The position numbers and the translations under genes are program-made. A stretch of 64,000 nt of DNA from Vanilla planifolia (Eukaryota; Streptophyta; Magnoliopsida; Asparagales; Orchidaceae), in contig JAIUJO010000191.1 of NCBI GenBank assembly GCA_023846275.1, positions 248,001 through 312,000 on the forward strand, read 5' to 3'. Below, in pieces: positions 37,501 through 52,500 of the stretch. The stretch's first letter is position 1. Each line of letters begins with the position of its first letter. A model generated the notes under the pieces. It was not told the origin of the DNA, did no database searches, and saw nothing but the letters and a program-made list of their open reading frames with translations.

Positions 37501-40500
37501 ATTCTTAATTATCAAATCTTGCATGAATTCAAATATCTCATAAAATATATCAATAAATAGAATTAAATTATCTTAAAATAATTAAAACAATTAAAATTTA
37601 ATAGAGCCCATTGAGATAAGTTTAATGGAATTTATTTGTTCTTAACCGAAAATCATTTGAAATTAATATAGAGGTCACATGAGAGCTATTTAGCAATGCA
37701 TTAAATGTAATCAAATCAAAGAAAAATATAAATATTTGTGATAAATAGCTTGAAAATGTTGCACACCATGATATTAAGGAGTTCATCAAATGGGCTATAA
37801 ATAAAAGATGTAATAATTAATATTTTAATATTAAGTTGACATATGATAAATGTAATATAACCAAATGAAAGCAATAAAGAGATGTGACAAGAGGAGAACT
37901 TGAGTTTCAATTTAATTAACCAAATAAAAGTAAAAGAATTGAAGAAAATTAGATAAATTGCATAGTAAAAGTACACTAAAAGATATTAAAGAGATTGAGC
38001 AAAAATCCTCGATTATCAAATTAGCTATGAATCAAGAAGCCTCATAAAATATGTAAAAATCTTGTATAACAATATATTCAAAAAAATAAAAATAAATCTT
38101 TATTTAGATAGAGCTCATTGAGTTGAGTGCAACAACATTTGTTTCATCCCAAATAAAATAAAATTGAAATTAATATGAATTAAAAAAAATTAATTAAACA
38201 TAAGTAGTGATAAATTATTATTTCAATACAAAGTAGATGTTTATTAAAGATTAAATTAGATAATTTGAAGCAACACAAAATAACCAAATGGAAGAAATAT
38301 GAATATGTGATGAGAAGATATGGAGAGCTATATTGAAATATAACCATATCAATGAAAAAATTTGAAAAATTTGAATACTTACTTTAGAGAATTGCATTCC
38401 AAGCTACAAAAAAGATTGAGCATAACATCCTCGATGATCAATTCATTTATTTTATAATTTCCTAACAAAGCATTCCAAAGGATTAAAAATTTAAAAAATA
38501 AATGAAATATAGAAAAATGATTATTTAACTGGGTAGTGTTTATTAAGATGAGTTTAAAGATGTTTATGTCATCTCTATTAGACATTGTTTGGCATTATCA
38601 TGAATTAAAAAGCTAACGAGCACAAATAATAGCAACATTAAGTAATTTGTATTAAAGATGAAGTGAGATAAATTTAACTGATATAATATAACCAAATCAA
38701 AGTGAATTTTTTGAAGAAATTGATAAATTATTTGGGAATGTTTTTTTCCAAGATATGAAGTTCATTTAGTGCGGCAACCAATATCGTTAGATAAGGTAAG
38801 AATCAGAATGTTCGACAATTCCTTCCAAAACGAAAAATTAAAATATTTAGAATAGAAGAAACAAATATTTAATTAGATATAGATGTTTGAACCTGTGCAG
38901 TGTCGTTCATTTTGTCTTAATCGGACCCTATTTCAAATTACTATAATTTAACAAATTAAATAATCATAAAAGAAGATATTATGTTAATAATTAAGTGACT
39001 ATATATTAAAAAAAAAGTTATTGAATTGAAACATTTAATATAATAAAATTAAAGACTTTAAAGGATCACCTGAGAATAGAATTAGATTTTAAAAGGCATA
39101 TAACCAAATTAAAACAAAACATTTGAAGAAATGAGATAAACTACATAGGAATGTTAGAATTCAAGAGAGTAAGGAGACAAAGCTTAACATCCTTGATCAT
39201 CAATTCAAGTGTGAAATGACATGTCTCACAAAACATCCCAAATATTAAAAAATAAAACATATAAATAAATAAATAAATATTCACTTAGATAAAACTTTTA
39301 AGAATAAGTCTGTTGATGTTTGTGTCTTCTTTATTTGATATCATTTTGAATTTCTATGACATAGGATGCAAATGATCACAAACAATAATAATAATATTAA
39401 GAAATATATTTTAAAATTGAAATCATATAAATTGAAGAAATGAAATATAACTAAATTAAGGCAAACCATTTTATGAAATATGAAATTTTTTTCGAGAATG
39501 CTCGTTTCTAAGTACTAAGGAGATTGAGTGTAAAGACCTATATCATCAAACAAGGTATGAATAGAAATCCCTTCTAAAGCCTATTCAAATCTTATAATTT
39601 TTTTTAATATTAAAAATTAATATTTATCAGATATAACTTGTTAAGATAAGTAAAACATCATTTATTTTGTCTCAATAGGACCTCTTTATTTATTAATATG
39701 ATTTATTAAAATTAATAAAACAAATAATATAAAATTATTATTTACATATTAAGTAAATATATATTAATGCTAAAATGAGTAAAATAAAAACAATGTGTTA
39801 TATTTAAAAAAAGAAATATGATGCCTACATAAGAGGAGAATTGTAATTACATAGCCATATAATTAAATCAAAGCAAGACATTTGAGGAAATGAGAAAGTG
39901 CATGGAAAAGTTGAATTCTAAGATATAATGGTGATCAAGCATAAAATCCTCGATCATCTATTAAGGTATGAATAAAAATGTCTCATAAACCACAAAACTT
40001 GCAATAAATGAGGCAATTAAAAAAAATAAAAATTATTACTTAATTTGATGGAGTTCATCAAGATGAGTATAATTACTTTTCTTGATTTTACTTAATTTTA
40101 AATTATTAGGAATTAAAAAGTACATATTCATATATAATGGTAAAATCTTAATGAATCTAAGAATAGAAAAATAAATTTGATTGAGCTGGTCAATACAAGT
40201 TCAATGAGCTTTGTTTTGTCTTCATTATCAATCTAAGAATGAATCAAAATGCATTGTAAAATATGTCTAAACACTAGATTATAAAAAATTCAGAAAAAAA
40301 TAAAAATTAATATTAACATGCATATATCTTAGTAAGATAAAACTATTGATGTTTGTTTCATTTTAATCGAACCTAGTTTGGACTTTTGTGAATTAAAAAA
40401 ATTAAATTAGCACAAATAATAATAATCTATTATTTTAATATCAAGTAACTATATATTTTAACCATAATGAGATAAATTAAAGCCATATAATGCAACCAAT

Positions 40501-43500
40501 TTAAAGGAATGTTAATGGCACATGAGAGTAGATTTATAGTTACACTACAACATAAGTTAATAAAAATGAAAATTTTTAAGAAATGAGATAGTTTTTGCAA
40601 AACTTGCATTCTAGGATTCTAAAGAGTTGGAGTGTAACATCAATTATCATAAAACTAGGTATGAATCAAAAGGACTCATAATGTATGCAAAAATCAAAAA
40701 AAAAAATTCAACAATAAAAAATTGAAATATTTAATAAAATGGTGCTATAAGAGATGAGACCAATAAAGTTTATTTCATTTTGATTGAACCTCATTTGAAG
40801 TTACTATGAATTAAAAATTCTAATATCCTTAAATAATACTAAAGTATTATTTCAATTTTAAGTGTCTATATACTAAATTTAAAATCTTATTATTTGAAGT
40901 AATAAAAAAAATAAAAAATAAAAATGATGTAAATAGTAGACTTTAGAAGATCTTCAAATACCTAACAATATAATTAAATCAAAGAAAAAAATTTGAAGAG
41001 ATGAGATAAGTTGTAAGAAAAAATTGTATTGCAAGATACTAAGGAGAACATGTGTAACATCCTTGATGATTAAATCAAATGCAAATCAAAATGACCAATG
41101 AAGCATGCCAAAACTATAGAAAATAAAATATTACAAAATAAAGAAATGAATATTGAATTTGATTAACTTGTCGAGTTATGCCCAATGGCTATTATTGTGT
41201 TAGAATTTGACCTAGTTTGGAGTTACTATTAATAATATAGCAAGCATAAACAACAACAAAATAATTTTTTTGATATTAGGTATATATATAAGCTAAAATA
41301 ACTTAAATTAAAACAATATAATATACCCAAGTCAAAGTGATTTGGAGGTCACATAAGAAGATATTGGTATTTGCATAGTAAAATAAACAAATCAAAGCCA
41401 AACTTGTGATGAAATAAGATAAATTACATAAAAAAAGTTCTATTCGAAGATATGAAGAAGATCAAGTGTAAAGCATTTACCATTAAAAATGGTAACAATT
41501 AAAATACCACATAAAACATTCCAAAATATAAAATAATAAAATATTCAAATGCATATGATGGAATATTTTGTGAGATATAGATTTTGGAGTTGAGCCCAAT
41601 GAAGTATTTATCATCTTGATCAAACCTCATTTGGAATTATCATGACTTACCAAAGTAAAAAAACATTAAAAACTTTAAAGCTTTTTAATAATTTTTATAA
41701 CTCTAATAAAGTTTTTTTGCCTTGATGGATCATTGATATTATAGTTAATTTCCAAATTAAATAATAATAAATATTATTTTTTATCATTTTAATATTAAGT
41801 AAATATATAATAAATCTAAATTGAGATAAGTTGAATGAATGATATATAACCAATCAAAAGTGATGTAAAGATCACACAATAGTATATTTCAAGTTACATA
41901 GTACTATAACAAAAACAAAGGGAGAAACTAAAAGAAAGGAGATAAACTATATGAGAACATCGCATTCTATGATATTTAAGAGATCAAGTGTAAAGGCTTT
42001 AATGCACTATCATGCATGAATGGAAATGGCTAGCAAAACTTTGTAAAATCTTAGAAAATTAAAAATTTAATAATATAAAAATAAATACTTAATTAAATGT
42101 AGAGATTATCAAGATAAGTCCTAGAATGTTTGTTCTTCGTTATTGGGCCTCATATGGAATTACTATGAATTACAATAATAAAATAGCATAAATAATAAAA
42201 AAATTAATATCTAACAATTATAAATAAAAGAAAAGATATATATTGAAGAAACATAATATAACAAAATAATTGTAATGCGAAGGTCACACCATTAGAGAGT
42301 TGGAGCAACATAGTAATATAACAATATCAAAGAAACTTATTTGATGAAATGAAACAAATTATGTGGAAATGTTGCATAAGATCAACAAATTAATCTATGA
42401 ATTGAAATACCTTATAAAGTATGCCAAAATTTTACCAAGTAAAATACTTAAATAACTATGAAAGAATATTTTATTTTATAGGCCTTGTGGAGAAAAGTTT
42501 GTTGAATTTTGCTTCTTCTTTAACTAATCTCATTTATAAACACTACAAATTTTTAAAGGTGGGTAACTTAAATAATAATAAATTATTACTTTAATACATG
42601 ATAAATATATACAAAAACGGAAATAAGATAAATTATCGTAGCGTAATCACACCAAATGAAAGCATGGATGTCATAAAGAGAGGAAAATTTGTATTCTTGG
42701 AAACTGAAAAGATTGTATGTAACATCCCCGACTATCAAATTTAATAAAAATAAAAATATTTCTCCAAGCTTGCACAAAAATGAAAATAAAAACTTCCAAA
42801 ATATATTACATGAATATTTACTAGATTGGAGCTCGTGGAGATTAGTGGAATGTTGTTTTTGGTCTTGATTAAACTTCTTCTAAACTTTTTGCAAAATACT
42901 AAAGTAAACAAGCTTAAGTAATAATAAAGTTTTTTTAATTATAGGTAAATTTATTTAAAGCTTAAACGAGATAAATTGAAGAAATATAATATAATCAAAT
43001 GAAAATGATGTAAATGTCAAATAAGCAGAAAATTTTAGTTTCATACGAATATAACCAAGTAAAAGTAAAAAAATTGAAATAATTTAAATAAATTGTATGT
43101 CCACGTTGCATTCCATGCTAATAAATAGATCAAGTGCAATATCGTTCATCACCAAATTAGAAATGAATAAAAATTCATAAAACCCTTCCAAACACAAGAA
43201 AATAAAATATTTAGAAATGAAGAAATGAATACTTAATTAGATGGAACCCTTTGAGATGAATAAAATGTCTTTTATTCCATTTTTATCAAACCACATGTAG
43301 AATTACTAGAAATTATGAAAGTAAAAAAAAGCATAAATAAATGTAAATTATTATTTTATTTTTAAAGCTTAAATAAGTTTAATTTAAGCAATATAATGTA
43401 ACGAAATCAAACTAATGGAAAGGTCACATATGAGAAGATTTAGAATTACATAGTATTATAACAAAAAATAAAATATTTAAAGAAATTAGATAAATTATAT

Positions 43501-46500
43501 TAGAAAGCTAAATTTCTAAGATAATAAAGTGGTTTAGCATAACTTATTAGATTATCAAACCAGTTATGAAATACAATGTCTTACAAAGCATGCAAAATTC
43601 GCAAAAAAAATTTTAAAATATAAAAAATGAATAATTAATTAGGAAATGCCCATCAAGATAAGTTCAACAAAATTTTTCTCCCTCTCAATTAAATCGTATA
43701 TGAATTTATCATTAATTGGGAAAGTAATTAAATATAAATAATAATAAATTATTATTTTATTATTTATAAACTTATATTAAAGTTGAAATAAGATAAATTA
43801 AAGTGAAGTAATATAACTAAATCAAAGTGTAAAATTAGAATAAAGGTGATAAATCATATTGGAAAGTTCTATTACAAGATACAAAAGAGTTCGAGTGCCA
43901 CATCCTCAACCACTAAATTAAATCTGAGTCAAAATAAGTTATATTTTAAAATAAAAATTGGATATTAAATTGAACAAAGGATATTGAGAAGAGGGAAATA
44001 ATTTTTCTTTCGACTCAACAAAAACATTGGAATAATTATGAATTGAAAATTTGAATAAGCATAAATAATAATAAGTTATAACTTTAATTTTAAGCAAATA
44101 TATAATTAAGTTAGAATGAGATAAATTGAAGTAATAAAATATAATTAAATAAAACTCATGTAATGGTCACAAAAGAGCAGATTTAAAGTTATACAACAAT
44201 AAAGTGAAATCAAATTGAAAATATTTAAGGAAATTATATAAATCATACATGAAACTTACAATCTTAGATACTATGGAGATCAAGTGTAATTTCATCAATT
44301 GTTGTATAATGTTATGAAACAAAATATCTTATAAAACATACCCAAACCTTAAAAAATAAAATATTTTAATAATATAAATCTTTTTTTAAAATATGTATAG
44401 CAAGTTTAGGCAAATCCATTGACATGTTTCCTCTCAAACACACCTCGTTAAGAATTAGTGTGAGTTACCAAACTAACTAATCATAAATAATGATAAATAA
44501 TTATTTTTTTAATTAAAAATATATATAATAACTAAAACGTGATAAATTGAAGTAATATGCTACAACCAAATCAAAGAAATTAAAAGGTCACAAAAGAAGA
44601 GGTTCGGACTTAAATAGTAATATAAAATGTTCAAAAAAAAGTTTTGAAGAGATGAGATCAATTGAATGGGAAACTTGAGTTCCAACATGATAAAGAGAAC
44701 GAGGGAAATATCTTCAAAAATTAGATAAGGTGCAAGTACAAATTTCTTATAGAAGAATCCAAATTGATAGAGCTAATTAAGATAATTCAAGAAAAGTATT
44801 CTTTTATCTCGATCAGACATCATTGCCAATTATTTTTAGTTTCCAATGTAGTATAAGAAACTATAAATTTTTAATTTAAGGTTATGTAAAATATATTAAA
44901 TCTAAGATGAGATAAATTTATGCAATGTAATCCAACAAAATATAAGCAATGTAAAGGTTATATATAGAAGAATTAGCATTGGATGGTAATGTAAGCAAAT
45001 CAAAGCAAAACTTTTGTTTAATAATATAAATTGCATAGGAAAGTTGCTTTCCAAATTACTAGAGTAATTCAGTGCAACATCATCAATCACAAAATCATAT
45101 ATAATTAAAAATATGTTGTAAATCATGTAAAAATAAAATACTTAAATATAAAAAATTTTAATTGGATAGAACTCATCGATGTGTATCCAACAACATATGA
45201 TTCCTTTTAAGCACAACTCTTTCAGAATTATAACGTATTAACAATCTATCATAAACAATAATAAATTATTTTTTTAACATTAAAAATAAATCAAAATTGA
45301 AAATGATAAATATAAAAATATAAATATGAATCTTTAATTTGTTGGGGCATGTCAAGATGAGTTGGCCAACTTGTTTTGGTCTCTATTAGAAATAATATAG
45401 AATTAGTAAAAATTAAAAAAATAATCATAAATAATGATAAATTATTATGTATATATTAATAAAATATATATTAAATGAATAATAAGAGAAATTATAGTAA
45501 TGTAATATAAACAAATCCAAGAGACATAAAGGGAATTAATGAGCAAATCTATAGTTTCATAATGATATAACCAAATCAAGCTAAATAATTGATGAGATGA
45601 TATAGATTGTGTTGGAAAGTTTCATTTTAAGATATTACATAACAAACTGCAACATGATTATCAGATAAGATACAAATAAACAAATCTAATAAATTATGTA
45701 AAAGAAAGAAAAATAAAATGTTTAATAATATAAAATAGAATATTAAATTTAATGTCTCATCATCGAGGTGAGCCCAACTTCATTCATTTCATCTTAATTG
45801 AATGACTTTTGGAATTACTAGAAATTATTATCTAAATATTAATTAAAATGATTACAAAGCTAAAATGATGTAAATGAAAGAAATGTAAACAAACCAAATC
45901 AAAGTAGCATAAATATTATAAGAGAGCAGAATTAGAGTTTTGTTGGAATGCAACAAAATGAAAGCTAGACATTTGGAGTCATGAAATAAATCATACTTGA
46001 TTGTTTCATTTTAAGAACAAAGAAAATTCAATATAACATCCTTGACCATCAAATAAGTTACAAATCAAAATATCTCTTCATGAATAAAAAAATAAATGAA
46101 AATAAAATATTTTAAAATAATATACTTATTAATAATTAATTTGTAGACTTCATTAAGATGAATCTAATGACATTTTTTTGTCGCGATTGGATCATATTTT
46201 GAATTAATGTGCATTACAAAAGTACTTAAGCATAAATAATTAAATATTTATTATTTAATATTAAAAAAGTTATATTAAATGCGAAATGACGTATATTGAT
46301 GCACTGTAATAAAATCAAATCAAGGCATTACAAATGTCACATGGAAGTAGAAGTTTTTTTTTATTGTATTATAACGTAATAAAATGAAAACATTTAAAGA
46401 AATGAGGCCAATTATATAAGAAGCACTACAAGGTAATATGAAGACTAATTATAATATTTTTGACTGTTAAATCATGTATTAATCAAAATGCCTCAAAAAC

Positions 46501-49500
46501 TTGCCAAAAGCCTAAAAATTATTTTTAAGAAATATATAAATAAATATTTAATTGGATGGTACTCATGGACATGAGTCATATGACTTTTGTATTAACTTGA
46601 TTAAAGTTCATTTAGAATTATGACAAATTCAATAGTGAAGTAGCACACATAACAATAAATTATTATTTTAATATTAAATAAGTACATATTAAAGTAAAAA
46701 TGAGTTAGAGTGAAGTAATTAAATGTAACCAAATCAAAGCTAGTTAAGAAAGGTTGAAAAATTAAGTAAACATAAATAATTTTAATAAAATGTAATATAT
46801 ATAAATGCCAAAATGATATAAATTGAAGCAATGTAACATTAGTAATTTAACATTTAAACAATAGGACAAAATAAGAAAAATTGTAATAAAAAGTTGGAAT
46901 CTAAGATAAAAAGGAGACTGAGTATAACTACCTCAAACATGAAATCATGTACCAATAGAAAGGTCTAGCAAAGCATGACAAAACTAACAAAAATAAAATA
47001 TTTAATAATTTAAGATGGACATTTAATTTGATAGAGCTAACTAAGAATTTTTTAACAACATTTGTTTTGTCTTTATAGAGTAAGTTTTACAATAATTAGT
47101 AATTGAAAAAATGAATCTCGATAAATAAAGATAAATTATTATTTTAATGTTACTCAAATAGATATTAAAGCTAAAATGATATAAATTGCGGCAATGTAAT
47201 TTAATAAAATCAAAGAGAAATTTTTAGGGTGATAGAGTAATATAACAATAATTGAGAGAAATTTTTGAAAAATATGATAAATTACACAAGAAAATTGCAC
47301 TATAAGTTTCTAAAATCAAAGAAACGTAAGCCATACCAAAATTCCAAAAAAACTAATTTTAAAAACGTTGAAATGAACACTAATTAGAGAAATCTCTTAG
47401 AGGTAAGTGTGAAAACATTTGTTTCATCTCACAGAGACTTAGATTGTAATTAACACTAATTACAAAAGTAATTAGTTATAAATAATAATAAATTAATTTT
47501 TAAATATTAATTAATAATGTAATAAAACTACAATAAGATAAATTAAAACAGCATAATTTGACTGAATGAAAGAAACATAAATAACATATAGGAGAAAATT
47601 TTGAGTTTTATAGTAATATTATCAATTCAAAGTAAACAACTTAAATAATTGAGATAAATTGTATGACAAAGCTACATTTTAGGTAAATACATAGTTAAAG
47701 TATTTTATCATTGATTATTAAATTAGGAATGAATCAAATTGTTTAACAAAATATTCCAAAACAAAAGAAAATGAAATATTAAAAAATTTCAAAACAAATA
47801 TTTAGTTTAATGGAGCCCATTGCGATCAGTCAAATGAATTTTTTTGCATCTTGGTCAAACCACATTTGAAATTATTACAAATTAAAAACTTAAAAAAAGT
47901 ATAAATAAAAATAAATTTTTATTTTAATATTAATGTTTATATAAGTTAATTTGAAGCCATATAATATAACAAAATCAATGCTATGAAAAGGTAAACCTTT
48001 AATAAATGAGATAAATTGTATTGGAAAGTTCCATTAAAAGATACAGAAGACATTGAGTTTAAAATTCTTGAGTATCAAATTAGTTATAAATCAAAATATG
48101 TCGTAAAATATGTCATAATCTTGAGATTTTAATTTTTAAGAATAAAAAATAAATATTAAGCTACATAAAGCTCTTAAATACGAGTGTAACGATATATATT
48201 TAGTCCAAATTCAACCTCTTTTTCAATTATAATGAATCAAAAATTTAAATAACCATAAATAGTAATCAATTAGTTTTTTATATTTGAAAAATATGTAATA
48301 AATTTGAAATTAGATAATCTGAAGTAATGTAATATAACCAAATAAAATTGATGTGAATGTAAAATAATAAGATATTCCAACTTTCATAGTAATATAACTA
48401 AATCAAAGTGAAAACTTTAGATAAATGTTATAAATTAAATATTGTAATATAATTTTTTTTAATTGGATAGAGTTTGTTGACACAAATTCAACGATGCATG
48501 TTTCATCTTAAGTGGACATTGTTTGTAGTTACAATGAATTCCAGAAGTAGATAAAAATAAAAATAATAAATGTTGTTTTGGCGAAGCATATCTAATAATA
48601 AATTAATAATTTAATATCATGAAAATATATAATTGAAAAAATGAGACAAATTGAAGCAACGTAATATAACAAAAACAAAGAAATTCAATGGTCACAAAAG
48701 AAGATAATATGTGTTAAACAGTAATATAACTACAACAAATGGAAGATTTTGAATGAATGGGATAAATTGAATGGGAAAGTTATATAATGATATACTAAGG
48801 AGATTAAGTGTAACATACTTAATAATTAAATTAGGCATAGATCAAATTTCTTAGTAAAATGTGCCATGATGCTTGATAATAAAACATTCAAATATTTAAA
48901 ATTGAATATTTAATAAGATAGAGCTTAGAAAATGTGTCTAACAATGTTTAATTCATCTTGGTAAAAATTGATTTGGAATTATGTTTAATTATCAAAATGA
49001 AATAGAACAAACAATTATAAAGTCTTTTAATATTAATTAAGTGTATGTTAAGTTGAAATGAGATAAATTGACATAATGATTTAACAAAATAAAAGCAATG
49101 TAATGGTTAAATAAATGGGAATTAGAGTTTGATAGTAAAATAATAAAATCAAAGCAAGAAATTCAAAATAATGATGTAAATTGTGTTGGAAAGTGGCATT
49201 CCAAGATGCTAAAGGTTAAATGTAACATTATCGATGATCAAATTAGCTATGAATTAAAATACCATAAAAAATATGCAAAAACCTAAGAAATTTTATATTT
49301 TAAAAAAGGAATATTTAATAACAAAGAACTCATCAAGGTGAATCAAATAACATTCTTTTGATCTTCATCAAAAATCATTCAGAATTACTACGAGTTATAT
49401 ATTTAAATGAGCATAAATAATAATTTCTCTTTTAACATAAATAAAATATATATTAAATTTAAAATAATAAAAATCAAGGTAATTTAATAAAAAATTTATT

Positions 49501-52500
49501 ATTATCTAATGGTTACATGAGATGAGATTTAGTGCTATGTAATTATATGACCAAATCAAAATAAAAAATTCAAATAAATGGTACACATTTTTTTAAATAT
49601 TGTATTCAAAGATACTAAAGAGATCAAGGCTCATGAGGTATGAATCAAAATATCTCATAAAGTAGACAAACCAATCAAAAATGTTTTATAAAATAAAAAT
49701 GAATATTTATTTGGATAGAGTTAGTTGAGATGACACCAATAATGTATATTTTGACTCCATTGAACCTTGTTTTAGAACAATATGAATTATTAAAATAAAT
49801 AAATATAAATAATAATAAATTAAAGGGAAAAGTTGTAGTTTTAGATACTAAAGAGATCAAGTGTAACACTATAAACTATCAATACATATATGAATGATAA
49901 TCCTTGATAAAGTATGTGACATCTATACAAAAAAATATGTAAAAATATAAAAATAAATATTTAATTAGATAGAGTACGTCAAGATGAGTCCAAGATGTTT
50001 TTTCTACATTGAATCGTGTTTGGACTTACTGTGAATTAATAAAGTAATTAAACATAAATTATAAAAAATAATTACTTCAATATTAAGTTAATATATATTT
50101 ATATTAAAAAGAGATAAATTAAAGCAATGTAATATAATGAAATTTAATTGATTCAAAAAATTAAAAGAAATGGGATAAATTATATAAGAAATATGTTTTC
50201 CTTTTAAATGGATTATATAAAAAGATAAAGATCATTTTTAATTGGGTAAGGCTTTTCAAGGTGACACAATGGCATATTTTCATACCGTATAACCATGTCT
50301 AGAAGTATTGTACATTATTAAAATAAATAAACATTAAAAACAATAAATATTATTTTAATATTAAGTTGAAATATCATGAAGTTGAAACATATTCAAAGTA
50401 ATGTAATATAATAAAAACAAAGTATTGTATACGTCGCAGAAAGGAGAATTAGAGTTTCATGGTTATATAGCAAAATCAAAGAAAAAAATTTAAAGAACTG
50501 AGGTAATTTGTATTGTAAAACTACAGTGCATGATACTAAGGAGATTGAGTTAATATCCTTAATTGTAAAATCTCGTACTAACCAAAATATTTCCCAAAGC
50601 ATGCCAAAATACTCAAAAATTAAATTTGTTAGAACATAAAAATGATTATTTCATTGGATAGAACTCGTCTAGAAAGTTCAATCAGGTTTGTCTCATCTTA
50701 GTCAAAAGTTGTGCATAGTTTCTATGCAATAGCAAAATTTAAACATAAATAATAATAAATTATTGTTGAAATATTAAATAAATAAATCTTAAAGCCATGA
50801 TGAGAGAAATTAAAGAAATGTAATACAACCAAAACAAATCAACGTTAAGATCACAATAGATGAGAATTATTGTTTTGTTGTAATATAACCAAACTAATAC
50901 AAAACATTTAAAAAAGATAATTTTTATTGAAAAGATACATTCAAAGATAGTATGGATATCAAGGATAATATCTTTGATCATCAATTAAACTATGAAATGA
51001 AATGTCTCATAAGACTTATTGAACCCAAAAATAATAAAATATTTAAATGATATGAAAATGAATAATTTAATGGAACTTCTTGAGATAATTCCAATGATAT
51101 TTATATTATCTCCATTGGATCTCATTTGGAATTACTTTAAATAGTCAAAGTAAATAATCATAAGCAATAATAAATTATTATTTTAATTTGAGTGTATACA
51201 TGTTAAAAGTAAAATTGGCTAGGTTGAAGCTATATTATAAAACAAAATAGAAGCATTATCAGAGTTAAATCAGAGAAGATTGAGTGTCATGTAGTAATAA
51301 AAAAAGTAAAAGAAAAATGTTTGAAGAATGAGCAAAGTTGTATGACAAAATAGCATTCCAACACATTAGGAGATTGAGTGTAACATCATTTATGATAAAA
51401 TCAAGTATGATTTGTAATGTTTCATAATGTAGCTAAAACTCTATTAAATAAAATAATTAAATATATTAAAATATATATTTAAATGGAAAAGGCACGTCGA
51501 CGTGTGTCCTATGATGTATGTTTCTTCTCCAACAAAACATTTTTAGAAATATTGTTAATTAATAAAATAACTAAACAAAAATAATAATAAATTATTAATT
51601 TTCCATTAAGTAAACATATATTAAAACTAAAATACAACAATTGATGTAATGTAATATGACAAAATCAAAGTTATATATTTGTCACGCCAGAGGAGAATAT
51701 TGATTCCATTATAATATGAAAAAAATAAATAAAAAAATTTTAAGAAATGAAATAAATTGTAAGAGAAAACTACATTCCAAGTTACTAAGAAGATCACATG
51801 TAACATCAACATTACTTAAATTTGGTACAAATATAAATGTCCGCTAATGTGTAATAATTTCTAACAAAATACAATATTAAAAAAATTAAAAAATGTGTAA
51901 TTAAGTAAATAGAGCTTAGGAGCTATCTAATAATTTTCTTTTTGTGTCCAACTGACCGATATGGGAATTATTATGAATTAATAAAGATAATAAGAAAAAA
52001 TAATAATAATTTATTTTTTTAAATATTAAGTAAATATTTATCAGATTTGAAATGAGATAAATTGAAGAAATAAGATATTACCAAATCAAGGTGTTATAAA
52101 TGTAACATGAGAAGAGATTTAGAGCAACATATTAATATAACAAATGCAAAGAACAAAATTACAAAAAGTGAGATAAAATCCCCTACAACGTGCTCTCCAA
52201 GATACTAAGGAGATCGGGTGTAACATCCTCGATTATCAAGTCAAGACAAATTAAAATATCTTATAAAGCAAGATAAACTACTGTCAAAAAATATTTAGAG
52301 TTACAAAATTAATATTTAATTGTAAATAACTTGCTAAGACTACAAAATACTACATTTATCTCATTTCCATTACAATTAAAGTTATTATTAATTGCCAATA
52401 TAATTAAACATGAGTAGTATTGAATTATTATTTAATATTAAATAATTATGTTTTAAATTAAAATAAGTTAAATTAAAGTAATGCAACATAATGAAATTAA

